Positions 51,222-60,589 of a DNA stretch of 64,000 nucleotides are shown here, piece after piece. Position 1 is the stretch's first letter, and each line of letters opens with the position of its first letter. This DNA is from CAXXOK01 sp963674895. Lineage in GTDB: Bacteria > Bacillota > Clostridia > Christensenellales > Aristaeellaceae. Under the pieces are notes generated by a model. The model did not search any database. It had not been told where the DNA came from and saw only the letters and a program-made list of their open reading frames with translations. The translations under genes were made by a program, and so were the position numbers. The DNA lies in the NCBI GenBank assembly GCA_963674895.2, contig CAXXCY010000003.1:2046001-2110000 (forward strand). The letters run 5' to 3'.

Positions 51222-52199
51222 ATGAAAAAAATGATCATCAGGGCAGACGACGTCGGGTTTACGGATTTTTGCAATTTCGGTACGTTTACCGCCATCGATC
51301 ACGGAATGGTAACGTCGGCAGACGTTATGCTGGATTCCCCGGGCACTGTGGACGCACTGACGCGGTTGAAAAACTATCCCTGGCTTTCGGTCGGCTGGCA
51401 TATGCATATGTGGGGCGCACCGGTACTCCCGCCAAACAAGGTTCCCTCACTGGTGGAAAAAGGAGGCGCGTTTGACGGGCGTTTCAGACTGGATCTGCAG
51501 CAGGCGGAAGATGTCGTGTTTGAAGAAGCGGTGATGGAACTGCGCGCGCAGGTGAGCAGATGTATCGATATCCTGGGCAAGGCGCCCGATACGGGCGGCG
51601 GCGGCAGGGGCAATTCCCCATGGGGCATTGCTTGTAGGCAGGTGAGTAACGAATACGGCGTGGTTTACAACTTTGCCGGCCGCGAGGGGTCCGACATGCG
51701 GGTGATGAAGAAAATCATGGCAGCGCATGAAGCGGGCGAGGAATGGGCAAAGTATTACCCCACAGAGCCGCGGCCGGCCACCGAGGCAGACGCGCGGTGG
51801 GCGGATCGAAAAATCATGATTGCCGATGGCAGCTTGCCGTATATGGACCTGTATACCGACTCGATTTCAGAGGTTGAGAAGAGCTACGACCCGGTGTTGT
51901 ATTATACACAGGATCGCGGGCATCTGCTTAGCTACCCCGATGATGTCATCATAGAGCAGTCATGGCACCCAGGCTATGTGGATTATTACGTTTACCGTCT
52001 GGGCGAACGCGGCAAGCGGCCGCGCGCTCAGCAGTTTGTGGTTGGGCGCACACAGGACGTAGCTGCATTATGCGACAAACGTTTACACGATTGGATTAAG
52101 GAGCATCAAATTGAGCTTATTAATTTCAGGGATGCCCTATATGGAACCAGGGAATTCCAGAATCACTTAAGGCTAACCGGCAGTGATTTAGCGCTGTAG
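51222..52199 (+). CDS. YdjC/ChbG-family carbohydrate deacetylase-like protein
   Basis: A 325-residue YdjC-like protein. It starts KKMIIRADDVGFTD, whose paired aspartates are family metal ligands, and has GWHMHMWGAP near 65 with two further metal histidines. A glycine-rich insertion (TGGGGRGNSPWG) near 127 replaces the usual shorter loop. AAAGGAG ten bases upstream fits the ATG at 51222. ChbG removes an acetyl group from chitooligosaccharides. Divergent from the family 5 ABC operon, it may deacetylate the imported compound. Confidence 0.82.
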   Translation: MKKMIIRADDVGFTDFCNFGTFTAIDHGMVTSADVMLDSPGTVDALTRLKNYPWLSVGWHMHMWGAPVLPPNKVPSLVEKGGAFDGRFRLDLQQAEDVVFEEAVMELRAQVSRCIDILGKAPDTGGGGRGNSPWGIACRQVSNEYGVVYNFAGREGSDMRVMKKIMAAHEAGEEWAKYYPTEPRPATEADARWADRKIMIADGSLPYMDLYTDSISEVEKSYDPVLYYTQDRGHLLSYPDDVIIEQSWHPGYVDYYVYRLGERGKRPRAQQFVVGRTQDVAALCDKRLHDWIKEHQIELINFRDALYGTREFQNHLRLTGSDLAL

Positions 52200-52313
52200 C
52201 CGCACAGATAAGCCAAAAGCGGTGGAAATACGCCTCTGTTTACACTAGGCAACGCTGTACTACCTCGCAAAGCACGGGGTGTTTCACTACATAGTGTCTC
52301 CTGAATAATGCCT

Positions 52314-52718
52314 TTATTTCAGCGAAGCGGGGCTGAAATCGGAAAAGTACAGGAAACGCAATAAAAGAGTCCCGAGTTTTCGCAGGTTGAGAACCACGAT
52401 CGGCATTGCAATGCTGTGACCAACGGTATCTTCAAGCTTCGTCATGATCAGGCCCATCCCACAGTTACGTTTCGCCAGGCTGAACCTGCGCTCCGCCTCG
52501 ATACGGGCACATTCATCAATGTAGTTGAGTTTCTTCTGGCCAGCCGCATCCGCAGGTGGTCTGCCCAGCCTCGGGTCTGAGGGGTGGACGCCGTGTGCCT
52601 TGCAGTACTGAAGGTTGGCCCGGTTGCGATAGTTTTATCTGCCGGAACCTTTTTTGGATAGTACCCTGTTCTTTGCCTGTGCCGCTCAATCATGGGGATG
52701 AGCTGCGTGTCATATCAA
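52314..52718 (-). pseudogene. IS5-type transposase C-terminal remnant
   Basis: Reading across one frameshift, the minus strand gives a typical IS5-family C terminus: VPADKTYRNRANLQYC, then DPRLGRPPADAAGQ, then ARIEAERRFSLAKRNCGMG with the E of the DDE triad, ending SIAMPIVVLNLRKL and a TAA. The N-terminal half and element ends are not present. It lies between the YdjC gene and the BglG-type regulator. Confidence 0.8.
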
Positions 52719-52861
52719 ATATATATCCCGACATTGATTAACATTTTAAAATACTGTATGAAAATTTTACCATTTTGAAATTTTCTCAACGTCCTATGAA
52801 CTTTCGAACATGGGAAGCACGACTAATAACATTAAATTTGTTTTTCGTTCATACACGTGGT

Positions 52862-54811
52862 CTATTTAAACTTATTCAGATCCTTAGCGATAGAATGAAT
52901 TATCTCATCAGCGTTCATCATGGAAAGCCCCAAAAGATTCGTTGTGCCGGTATGTATAAGCGACGAAAGAATCTTATTGCAAATTTTCATATTGGCATAC
53001 GGACGGCCACGCCTACTTAGAAAAATGATGGTCTGGACATTCTCCTTGTCCCACAAAAAAGCTAACCGGTTGAATATGATCACGATCTCCTCACTCTGGT
53101 AATATTCGGTGGATGTTGAAACGATCGCAAGCTTGTTGCGCCTTTCATCACTAATGAAGGCGTTGTTGTATTCGCAGTCCGCAATAAACGCGGCTCTGCT
53201 CGGTTCTGGCACGTATTGCTGCGCTAGAAACTGAAACACTTCCCCGCGTTCTTTGAAGTTCTTGTTGCGAAGCATGTTTTTATCGCGGATCAGCGGACTG
53301 ATAGCCGAGGCCATCTGTTCGATGCTGAAGCGATAGAAGGACGGCGACAGGTTCGGCAAACGGGAAAAGTCGAGTTTTAATATGGGGATATTCGGCAATT
53401 CCTTATCTGACAGGTTGATATCGGTGAACAATATATCAGAAGCTTCCCATCGGAATTTCGTAAGATCTGCATATTCAATTGCATGCGCCAGCACTATCCC
53501 CAGTCGCTGATCCTGCTGCAGACGGTACGCAATATTCTGCGAAACCTCTTGCCCGTGGCGCGACATCACCACCGCGCGATATCTGGCTCGCAGTTCTCGC
53601 TTTCGCAGCCCAGCATTAGAAAATAAGAAGTATAGCCTTAGTGCCTCTGTTTCTGGCAAACGAATAGTATATTTTTGGTGATAAAACACCGCGAAATCCA
53701 GACACATCTCAGCCATGAACAGGCCCTCATGCTTTGTGGTATACGTGCTTTCGGTGTCATCAGTCAATTGGAGCCGCCGTCGGATTTTCAGTTCAGCAAG
53801 GTGGCAGATGCACTGTGAGACGAATACCTCGTCGAAATATTCCTTCACCCCGCTGTAAAGACCCTCGAGATATTCGATTAAGTCGCTCGTATCCTCGCGG
53901 CATTCTTCAAGCATGGCGGGCGGCAGCTCATCCGGTGTTTGTACGGTAGCGTATGCGGCGATCAGCGTGGTGATCAACCAGCTGTCGGCATCGCTTAAAT
54001 ACAGTCCATGTCTCCGGATATGCTCTGTAATATTGTTGCCTGCCTGTTGATACATTGTTCCTGCCAGCCATCCGACATATTCCGGAATATCCATCGGAAC
54101 ATCTTTCCTGGATTGCGCAAGAAGGATGTAAAAATTTAGTTTTACAAGATTCCCATACGGGATCACGATGCCATACTCCTCTAGCACAAACTGCACATGG
54201 TGCCCAATGACAGACATGGAATACAGGTTTTTATCAAACAATTGGCTAAATATTTCGATGTACTTCTGATCAAAGATGTATGTGCCTTGCTTGACGATTT
54301 TATCGATATAGATAAGGCAGATCCTCCGTTGCCACTCGGTGGATTCCAGTTTCATTCCGTAATGCGGTTTGCTAACCACTGCGCAGCCAAACTGCGCGAA
54401 GTACCCCCGCGCTACATGCAGGCTTTTGGATACAACACCTTGCGAATAATTAAACGCTTTGGATAAATCGTCTATTTTAATATATCCCTCGTTGGTAATG
54501 ATCTCAAACATAATCAAATACACCAGATGGTTTTTCGATACCTGCAGGTGTTCTCGCCGATAACTTCTATAAAGAAACTCATCGCAGAATGCCTGATACT
54601 GCGTTATATTCTCGATACGTAATCTGTAGCCTTTTCCCTTAAGGGAGATAATCTCAGCGCCATAGTTTTTAAGGTATACAGCTATAGCTTGAATCTCCGA
54701 CACCAGTGTTTTTCTAGATAAACTGCATCTTGCCAGAATCTCGCTGCTGGTAATATCGCCGGATGATTCTATAAACATCCGGATGATTTCCTCACGATAT
54801 TGAGAAAGCAT
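52862..54811 (-). CDS. BglG/LicR-type PRD regulator
   Basis: A 649-residue protein with tandem N-terminal HTH domains (about 5-65 and 85-160; SSEILARCSLSRKTLVSEIQ), a PRD-like region (GHHVQFVLEEYG near 205 and histidines near 275-290), and a long C-terminal part with weak EIIB/EIIA-like character. This is the layout of LicR/MtlR-type activators, which the sugar phosphotransferase system controls by phosphorylating PRD histidines. The first listed start is a TTG; the ATG at 54811 is more natural. No PTS genes lie nearby, and decayed transposases flank it on both sides, so its target is unknown. Confidence 0.75.
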   Translation of the reverse strand: MLSQYREEIIRMFIESSGDITSSEILARCSLSRKTLVSEIQAIAVYLKNYGAEIISLKGKGYRLRIENITQYQAFCDEFLYRSYRREHLQVSKNHLVYLIMFEIITNEGYIKIDDLSKAFNYSQGVVSKSLHVARGYFAQFGCAVVSKPHYGMKLESTEWQRRICLIYIDKIVKQGTYIFDQKYIEIFSQLFDKNLYSMSVIGHHVQFVLEEYGIVIPYGNLVKLNFYILLAQSRKDVPMDIPEYVGWLAGTMYQQAGNNITEHIRRHGLYLSDADSWLITTLIAAYATVQTPDELPPAMLEECREDTSDLIEYLEGLYSGVKEYFDEVFVSQCICHLAELKIRRRLQLTDDTESTYTTKHEGLFMAEMCLDFAVFYHQKYTIRLPETEALRLYFLFSNAGLRKRELRARYRAVVMSRHGQEVSQNIAYRLQQDQRLGIVLAHAIEYADLTKFRWEASDILFTDINLSDKELPNIPILKLDFSRLPNLSPSFYRFSIEQMASAISPLIRDKNMLRNKNFKERGEVFQFLAQQYVPEPSRAAFIADCEYNNAFISDERRNKLAIVSTSTEYYQSEEIVIIFNRLAFLWDKENVQTIIFLSRRGRPYANMKICNKILSSLIHTGTTNLLGLSMMNADEIIHSIAKDLNKFK

Positions 54812-55019
54812 ATGCCACCAACTTTCAAAAGCATCACATTTATTATTGTATAAGCTATACTCACTATTTAAAGTCAGCAATGATCACATAGCAGATTGCT
54901 CTCTCTTGAAAGTATGTTGAGCAGATGACTCGTCCATTTGCATCTGGTGGCTTGTGTGACTAGCGATTATTAATACGATATCAAATTCCTCCTAAGTAAT
55001 AAACACGGGTTGTTAATGA

Positions 55020-55813
55020 TCATTTGTCGCTCTTCTCCCTCACTAAGCCCTTCAAGCATAAGTCTTGTACAAAAATCCAGCATTCCTTCGTCAGGATAAC
55101 AGTAGTCGTTTCGGCCAAGATCTGTGCTGAGAATAATATGATCGCACCCGATATGGCATGTTTGAGCGCAGTTTTTTCCGAGGCTGATTTCCCCTGTTCT
55201 GAGGGAACGGAATAGCGGTTGGTTGCATAGGAGATCAGGCAGTCTTTTTCTAAATTCCGGTAGTTGCGCTTATCGATGATATATTCACGTTTGAGAACGG
55301 AAAGCGGCTCTTTTTTCATCCGGTCAAAGGGTATCTCGTTGGTTGTGCTGCGCACCTTGGCATTAACCTTGTTGCACCAGGCAATCGCCATGCCGTTGAG
55401 TTGATCCAGGCTTGAAAACTGAAGCCCGGTCATGAAGTTGTCCCTGACGAACTCGACCGTCCGCTCCACCTTGCCTTTGGTCCGGCCCCGGTACGGCCGG
55501 CGCAGCAACGGCTTGATGCCATAGAAGCCCACAAAATCCTCAAGCTGCTTGTTCAGTTCACTTTCATCCTGCTTCAGCAGCCGCTTGATCACGACCTGAT
55601 TATACGGCGCTTCGTCCAGCCACAGGTCAATCTGCTGCTTGTACGGATTGAGCATGGACGGCTTGAGCTCGCTCAGCTCGTAAACGGGTTGCTGTCTGCC
55701 AGAGCATATTTCTTGGCTGTCCTCGGGTCAATGCTGTATTTCATAGCAATCTCAGCATAGCTGATACCTTTCTTGCGGTCGCTTCTGATTTGCATCCAGT
55801 GTTCTCCATCCAA
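55020..55813 (-). pseudogene. IS21-type IstA transposase with internal deletion and frameshift
   Basis: The N-terminal HTH (MQIRSDRKKGISYAEIAMKY) runs from 55813 or 55795 until a frameshift near 55680. The next stretch begins MLNPYKQQIDLWLDEAPYN and joins directly to QVVIKRLLKQDESELNK. In full-length IstA these lie far apart, so much of the DDE catalytic region has been deleted in frame. The C-terminal part (RPYRGRTKGKVERTVEFVRD) contains the last Glu. No istB ATPase follows. It is non-functional. Confidence 0.82.
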
Positions 55814-56094
55814 TTCTCCCGCACACCCCTTCCTTTAAGGAAGGAGTGTAGCAGTTCCTCATGCATTTCTCACCGCCTTTCCCATACATTTTCCCCGCCA
55901 TTTTTCTGCATTTTATCACCGCTGCTGACAGAACGGCGTTTTGTATTCATACGGGTTTTTATTGCAAAATCGAACCCATAGTGTGGGCCTTGGCTCTGCC
56001 CCGGCAAAAGCTTGAACAAACGGAAGGCCAAACGCTGCGGGACTATTATTCAGGATGGCAACGCCAACGTCCACATCAAAGAAGCAGGCAACGC

Positions 56095-57231
56095 CTATTT
56101 TGCGATGATGAGTTTTTTGGTAACGGGGTCGCGGCTAAACCGCTGCCAGAAATGCCACGCGATGTCATAGGTTGTTGCGGCAGGGTGATGCGGATGCCCC
56201 TCGACGGCCACGAATTTCACCAGCGGAATTTGGTCGGCATTGCGGTATTCGGCAAAATAGTGTTTCGTTCCGTACAGCGTTTCTGTATGTCTGTACGGCG
56301 TTTTTACCCCAATGACCTTGATTTCCTCGCTGTCACTGCTATCCACATACTCTTTGACATCCTTCAGTGTGCTTGTCGGAAGCCCGTTTGCCGCAAGGTA
56401 GGCGTTCAGGCCCTGGATTTTCCCTTCGGGCGTCATATGGAAGTGTCCTTTGTTCCGCTCGATCTGCTCGGGGCTTTTAATACCAAAATCGCACAATGGG
56501 AACTTCAGTGTCATTTCACAAGTACCGCCAATGCCAATGAACGGGATGCCGAATTGTTTCGCTCGCTCCGCCGCCTCGCTGTCAAAGTTGCGGCTGGCCG
56601 GAGAACCTGATATGGAGAGAATACCAGCGAATAGTTCCGGATATTTCAGACCGCATTCCGCCGAGCACGCCGCTCCGCTGGAAAAGCCGCATAAATAGAC
56701 CCTGGAGCGGTCAACGGGGTAGTTTTCAATGAGCTTATTATATACCCGCAGCACGCCACTCACCGTATTGTTGTCCGGAAGGGCGCAAATCAATCGGTAT
56801 TTTGCGGCCATAGCGGCGATACCGCTGCTTTCTTCACAGAAAATCCTGGTTCCGCCCAGACGGCTGCCATGCACATAAATCACGCAAGGAAACGTTCTGT
56901 CGGGATCCGCGTCAGCCTCTGTGGGAGTAAATACACAATACTTGTTCCACTCGGGCGCTGCGGAATCCTTATCGAAGACTTCCTTATAAAGTCCGCGGGC
57001 TTCCCAGTATTTCTTCACCGCCTCGCCGTCCTCGTCCTCAAAAATCAAGAACGGTTCAAGCAGATCAATCATCTGGTCGCCCAAAGGAGAATCGACAAAT
57101 GCTTTGTGCTGGTAATCCGGGCTTCCCATATCAGGTAAATGATTGAAAAAAGAGATCTCTTCCCGGTTGTTGTCGGAATCCATCTGTTTATTGATATACC
57201 ATAAATATTCCTTTTTAAAAGGCCTGCCCAT
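56095..57231 (-). CDS. Alpha/beta-hydrolase, esterase (PHB depolymerase-like)
   Basis: A 378-residue cytoplasmic alpha/beta-hydrolase with nucleophile motif LCGFSSGAACSAE near 197, oxyanion-site VIYVHGSRLGG near 122, and a C-terminal histidine (EGHPHHPAATTYD near 352). There is no signal peptide. GGGAGGAGTTTTC precedes the ATG. It is divergent from the MFS/esterase operon and shares its palindromic control region. Polyester storage degradation is only a family resemblance; a small-molecule ester is more likely here. Confidence 0.78.
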   Translation of the reverse strand: MGRPFKKEYLWYINKQMDSDNNREEISFFNHLPDMGSPDYQHKAFVDSPLGDQMIDLLEPFLIFEDEDGEAVKKYWEARGLYKEVFDKDSAAPEWNKYCVFTPTEADADPDRTFPCVIYVHGSRLGGTRIFCEESSGIAAMAAKYRLICALPDNNTVSGVLRVYNKLIENYPVDRSRVYLCGFSSGAACSAECGLKYPELFAGILSISGSPASRNFDSEAAERAKQFGIPFIGIGGTCEMTLKFPLCDFGIKSPEQIERNKGHFHMTPEGKIQGLNAYLAANGLPTSTLKDVKEYVDSSDSEEIKVIGVKTPYRHTETLYGTKHYFAEYRNADQIPLVKFVAVEGHPHHPAATTYDIAWHFWQRFSRDPVTKKLIIAK

Positions 57232-57339
57232 GAAAACTCCTCCCGCCCTATTGCTCTGCCACGGAGAATACCACTGCTATGAAGTTGAATCTAGATAAGG
57301 ATACGTCTTCACTGAAAGTATAGATTGGCGGGAAGCAAA

Positions 57340-57429
57340 TAACAATTCCATTTCGGCGTACTATAATTCATTTTCGGAATTATAACACATTGAATTGGAA
57401 TTGTTACTTGGGATACAGGCCTGTATAAT
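57340..57429. promoter_or_regulatory. Nested palindromes and promoter between divergent esterase genes
   Basis: TAACAATTCCA (57340-57350) is mirrored exactly by TGGAATTGTTA (57396-57406). Inside lies ATAATTC-N7-GAATTAT (57363-57383). The outer right arm overlaps the -35 of a strong plus-strand promoter: TTGTTA (57401-57406), 17 bp, TATAAT (57424-57429). This geometry is typical of a repressor loop. Confidence 0.65.
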
Positions 57430-57578
57430 TTTAGTAGTGGATCGCCATATGCCAAACAATGTTTATGCCGGGACGCAGAAAGCGTAATGGATTTGCGGCG
57501 AACCTTCTTGCACGGTAAGCGGCGTGTTGGCGGAATCCATAAGCGTATTCCGTACTCTATATTGAGGAATTGAACGTG

Positions 57579-58796
57579 ATGAAAAAACCGGCGGCAGGTA
57601 ACCAGAACATCAATTGGCAGGAACCAACGAAAATTTGGAATGCTATGTTTATCAACGTTTTCTTTGCAAACATGGCGTTTGGCATGGGCCAAATGATGAG
57701 CAACTCCCTGCTCTCCGTATACGCGGATCATCTTGGCGCGCCCGCCTCCCAAATCGGCATGCTGATGGGCATGTTTGCGCTCACGGCTCTGATATTCAGG
57801 TTTGTGGCAGGCCCGGCTATGGATTCTTACAACCGCAAATACCTGTTGATGGGCTCCACCATTATCATGTCCGTTGCCTATATCGGCTTCAGTATCTCCA
57901 CATCCATTCCCATGCTTATGGTGTTTCGCTTGCTGCAGGGCATCGGGAATGCGTTTGGCAACGTATGCTGTTTCGCTATTGTCGCCGACGCTTTGCCTCG
58001 TAATAAGTTCAACACCGGCATTGGGTACTACTCCATTGCGCAAGTTGTATCACAGGCAATCGGACCTACGGTGGGCCTGCAGCTGGTGTCCTGGTTTGGG
58101 TACCATACCACCTATTTGATCACAGCAGGTGTGATGATGATCGCCTTGATAACTGCGTCTATGCTTCATATTCCGGCGCGGCCGCACAAACCGTTCAGCA
58201 TGAAGCTGCACAACATTATTGCCAAAGAGGCTTTGGCTCCCACAGCGGTTACGTTTTTTGTCGCGATGGGATTTACCACGATCAACGCGCTGTTGCTGGT
58301 ATCGGCTAAAAAGCAGGGCGTCACGGAGGGTATCGGGCTCTTCTTTACGGTATATGCGCTGACCATGCTCATCACAAGGCCCTTGGTCGGCAAGCTGACC
58401 GACAAGTATGGATTCGTCAAAGTCGGCATACCCGCCATCATGATGACTGGCTTGTCGTTCCTGATTATCAGCCAGGCGAACACTCTTTGGATGTTCTTGG
58501 CGGCGGCCGCGGTCAATTCCTTCGGGTACGGCGCTGTCCAGCCTGCGTTGCAGTCGCTCGTGATGAAGTCGGTTCCCGCAGACAGGCGCGGATCGGCGTC
58601 CAGCACCAATTACATCGGCATGGACTCCGCAACCCTGATCGGGCCGACCGTTGCGGGGATCGTCGCACAGGTTTTCGGCTATTCGACGATGTGGATTGTC
58701 ATGATAACGCCCCTCCTCATCGGCGTGCTCATTGTGCTGCTCACCCGTAAAAACATCACCCGCATTGAAAACGAATTCACCGCTAAAATATCCTGA
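57579..58796 (+). CDS. MFS transporter, paralogue 2
   Basis: A 405-residue major facilitator with twelve predicted membrane segments, very similar to the carrier at 42235-43476 (shared LGAPASQIG, RFVAGPAMDS, DALPRNKFNTGIGYYS and RRGSASSTN). GAGGAA lies ten bases before the ATG at 57579. It heads an operon with two esterases and a ceramidase-like enzyme, so it probably imports the ester they cleave. The substrate is unknown. Confidence 0.9.
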   Translation: MKKPAAGNQNINWQEPTKIWNAMFINVFFANMAFGMGQMMSNSLLSVYADHLGAPASQIGMLMGMFALTALIFRFVAGPAMDSYNRKYLLMGSTIIMSVAYIGFSISTSIPMLMVFRLLQGIGNAFGNVCCFAIVADALPRNKFNTGIGYYSIAQVVSQAIGPTVGLQLVSWFGYHTTYLITAGVMMIALITASMLHIPARPHKPFSMKLHNIIAKEALAPTAVTFFVAMGFTTINALLLVSAKKQGVTEGIGLFFTVYALTMLITRPLVGKLTDKYGFVKVGIPAIMMTGLSFLIISQANTLWMFLAAAAVNSFGYGAVQPALQSLVMKSVPADRRGSASSTNYIGMDSATLIGPTVAGIVAQVFGYSTMWIVMITPLLIGVLIVLLTRKNITRIENEFTAKIS

Positions 58797-58905
58797 GTTA
58801 TTTTCGGCATCAATCCTTGTGGCGCTTGATTGCTCGGAGGAAGAAGCATAAGCCGTAGGTTGCCCGTTATCCAGAAAGCGCAGTTTTGAAAGGTGGATGG
58901 TCAGA

Positions 58906-59715
58906 ATGTCGTTGGCGTCATTCCGATTTGAAAGTCAGTACCTCAGGCAGACTACGGAGGTTTCAATCATTCTGCCCGATATGCAGCGCACGGATGACCC
59001 TATCCGGTTTTATAACAGAAACAAGAAGTACAAGTGCGTTTGGCTGCTGCACGGCGGTATGGGAGATAATACGGACTGGTGGCGCAAGTCCCGCATCGAG
59101 ATGTATGCCGGCGAGCGGGATCTGGCCGTCGTCATGCCCTCCGCCTTCAACTCCTACTATCAAAACTGGCCGTCCTTCGGCACAGGTTTCAACGTATACG
59201 ATTTCATCGTGAAGGAACTGATGACCATCATCCCGGCGTGGTTTCCGGTTTCATCCCTGCCCGGGGACAACTACATTTTCGGGTTATCCATGGGCGCCGC
59301 AGGCGCTGCAAACATTTGTTCGCGCAATCCCGAAAAGTTCGTCGGCCTCGGCCTGCTGGCCGGCCTTGTGGATGATCTGCACGCCTATTACGAAGCGAAC
59401 GATCACGCGGCGGTGGTGCCGATCAACAACGCGGGCGGCCCGGACGCTTATTTTAATTCGGAGTACAACACCTGGGGAATGATCAGGAAAAACGCGGACA
59501 AGCTGCCCCCCATCTATTACGCGTGCGGCACCAAGGACCATAACTATACGAAATCCTATGTGCATTTTGCGTCGTATACCAGGGAGCTGGGTTTACAGGC
59601 CACATTCCATGAAATTCAGGGCTTGGGCCATGAATGGAGATTTTGGGACCAGAGCGTGGAACTGGCCCTTGAACATTTTGGTCTGGCAAGAACCGACGCC
59701 GGCAACAAGTATTAG
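58906..59715 (+). CDS. Esterase (alpha/beta-hydrolase, PF00756 type), paralogue 1
   Basis: A 269-residue cytoplasmic esterase with GLSMGAAGAAN near 125 (nucleophile Ser), CGTKDHNYT near 210 (acid) and GLGHEWRFWD near 243 (His), a full triad. LLHGGMGDNTDWW near 48 supplies the oxyanion region. AAAGGTGG precedes the ATG at 58906; a second ATG three codons upstream overlaps the site. It is closely similar to the next gene, indicating a tandem duplication. Confidence 0.88.
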   Translation: MSLASFRFESQYLRQTTEVSIILPDMQRTDDPIRFYNRNKKYKCVWLLHGGMGDNTDWWRKSRIEMYAGERDLAVVMPSAFNSYYQNWPSFGTGFNVYDFIVKELMTIIPAWFPVSSLPGDNYIFGLSMGAAGAANICSRNPEKFVGLGLLAGLVDDLHAYYEANDHAAVVPINNAGGPDAYFNSEYNTWGMIRKNADKLPPIYYACGTKDHNYTKSYVHFASYTRELGLQATFHEIQGLGHEWRFWDQSVELALEHFGLARTDAGNKY

Positions 59716-59726
59716 GGGGGCTAACA

Positions 59727-60551
59727 ATGGCGCTGTTTACGTTTAATTTCGAAAGCAAATACCTGCGCGGAAACACGGAGCTGACCGTTATTCTCCCGGA
59801 TCGGGCCAGAACGGTTGACAGTGCGGTTTTTTACCAATCCGATAAACGGTATAAGGTTCTGTGGCTGTTGCACGGCACCTTCGGAGATAACACGGACTGG
59901 GTTCGCAAGAGCATGATCGAGCAATACGCAAGCGAGCTTGACCTGATTGTCGTCATGCCCAACAGCATGAACAGCGAATATCAGGACTGGCCCCTTTCCA
60001 TGAAAGGCTATGCCCCGCGCACCTTTTTCTTTGACGAGCTGATGCCCATGGTACATGCTTGGCTTCCCGCCTCCGACAAGCGCGAGGATAATTTCATCGC
60101 GGGCCTCTCCATGGGCGGCGACGGGGCGCTGAAGTATGCGCTGATGTACCCGCAGCGTTTTGCGGCCGTCGCGTCATTATCTGCCGAGCCCTGCGAGTGG
60201 GACGGCGTCGCAACCGAAGACGCTTCGCCGGAAACCATGCGAAAGCTCCATCTATGGCCGGGTGCGATTCAAAACGCAGGCGGCCTGCAAAATTATTTGA
60301 AGGGCCCCGAAAACCTGTGGCGGACGCTGTTTGAAAGCGGTCAGCACGTTGACCTGCCCCGCATGTATTTTTCCTGCGGCACCAAGGACCACGGTTATTC
60401 CAATTACACCGCATTCAAGGCAAAAGCTATGGAAACGAACCTAGGCGCGACGTTTGAAGAATTCCCGGGCTATGAGCACGAATGGCGCGTTTGGGATCTT
60501 GCCATTCAGAGCGCGCTGCGGTTTTTCAGGCTTAGCACCACAGAGGCGTAA
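59727..60551 (+). CDS. Esterase (alpha/beta-hydrolase, PF00756 type), paralogue 2
   Basis: A 274-residue paralogue of the preceding esterase, 11 bp downstream. It has LLHGTFGDNTDWVRKS near 48, GLSMGGDGALKY near 125 (nucleophile), CGTKDHGYSNYT near 215 and GYEHEWRVWD near 250. The two share the same N terminus (FNFESKYLR / FRFESQYLR) but differ clearly in the middle, so they may cleave different acyl positions. There is no signal peptide. AGGGGGG precedes the ATG. Confidence 0.88.
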   Translation: MALFTFNFESKYLRGNTELTVILPDRARTVDSAVFYQSDKRYKVLWLLHGTFGDNTDWVRKSMIEQYASELDLIVVMPNSMNSEYQDWPLSMKGYAPRTFFFDELMPMVHAWLPASDKREDNFIAGLSMGGDGALKYALMYPQRFAAVASLSAEPCEWDGVATEDASPETMRKLHLWPGAIQNAGGLQNYLKGPENLWRTLFESGQHVDLPRMYFSCGTKDHGYSNYTAFKAKAMETNLGATFEEFPGYEHEWRVWDLAIQSALRFFRLSTTEA

Positions 60552-60589
60552 ACCGCCGTGCCGTGGACGGAAAGAAGAAAGGAACTGCC

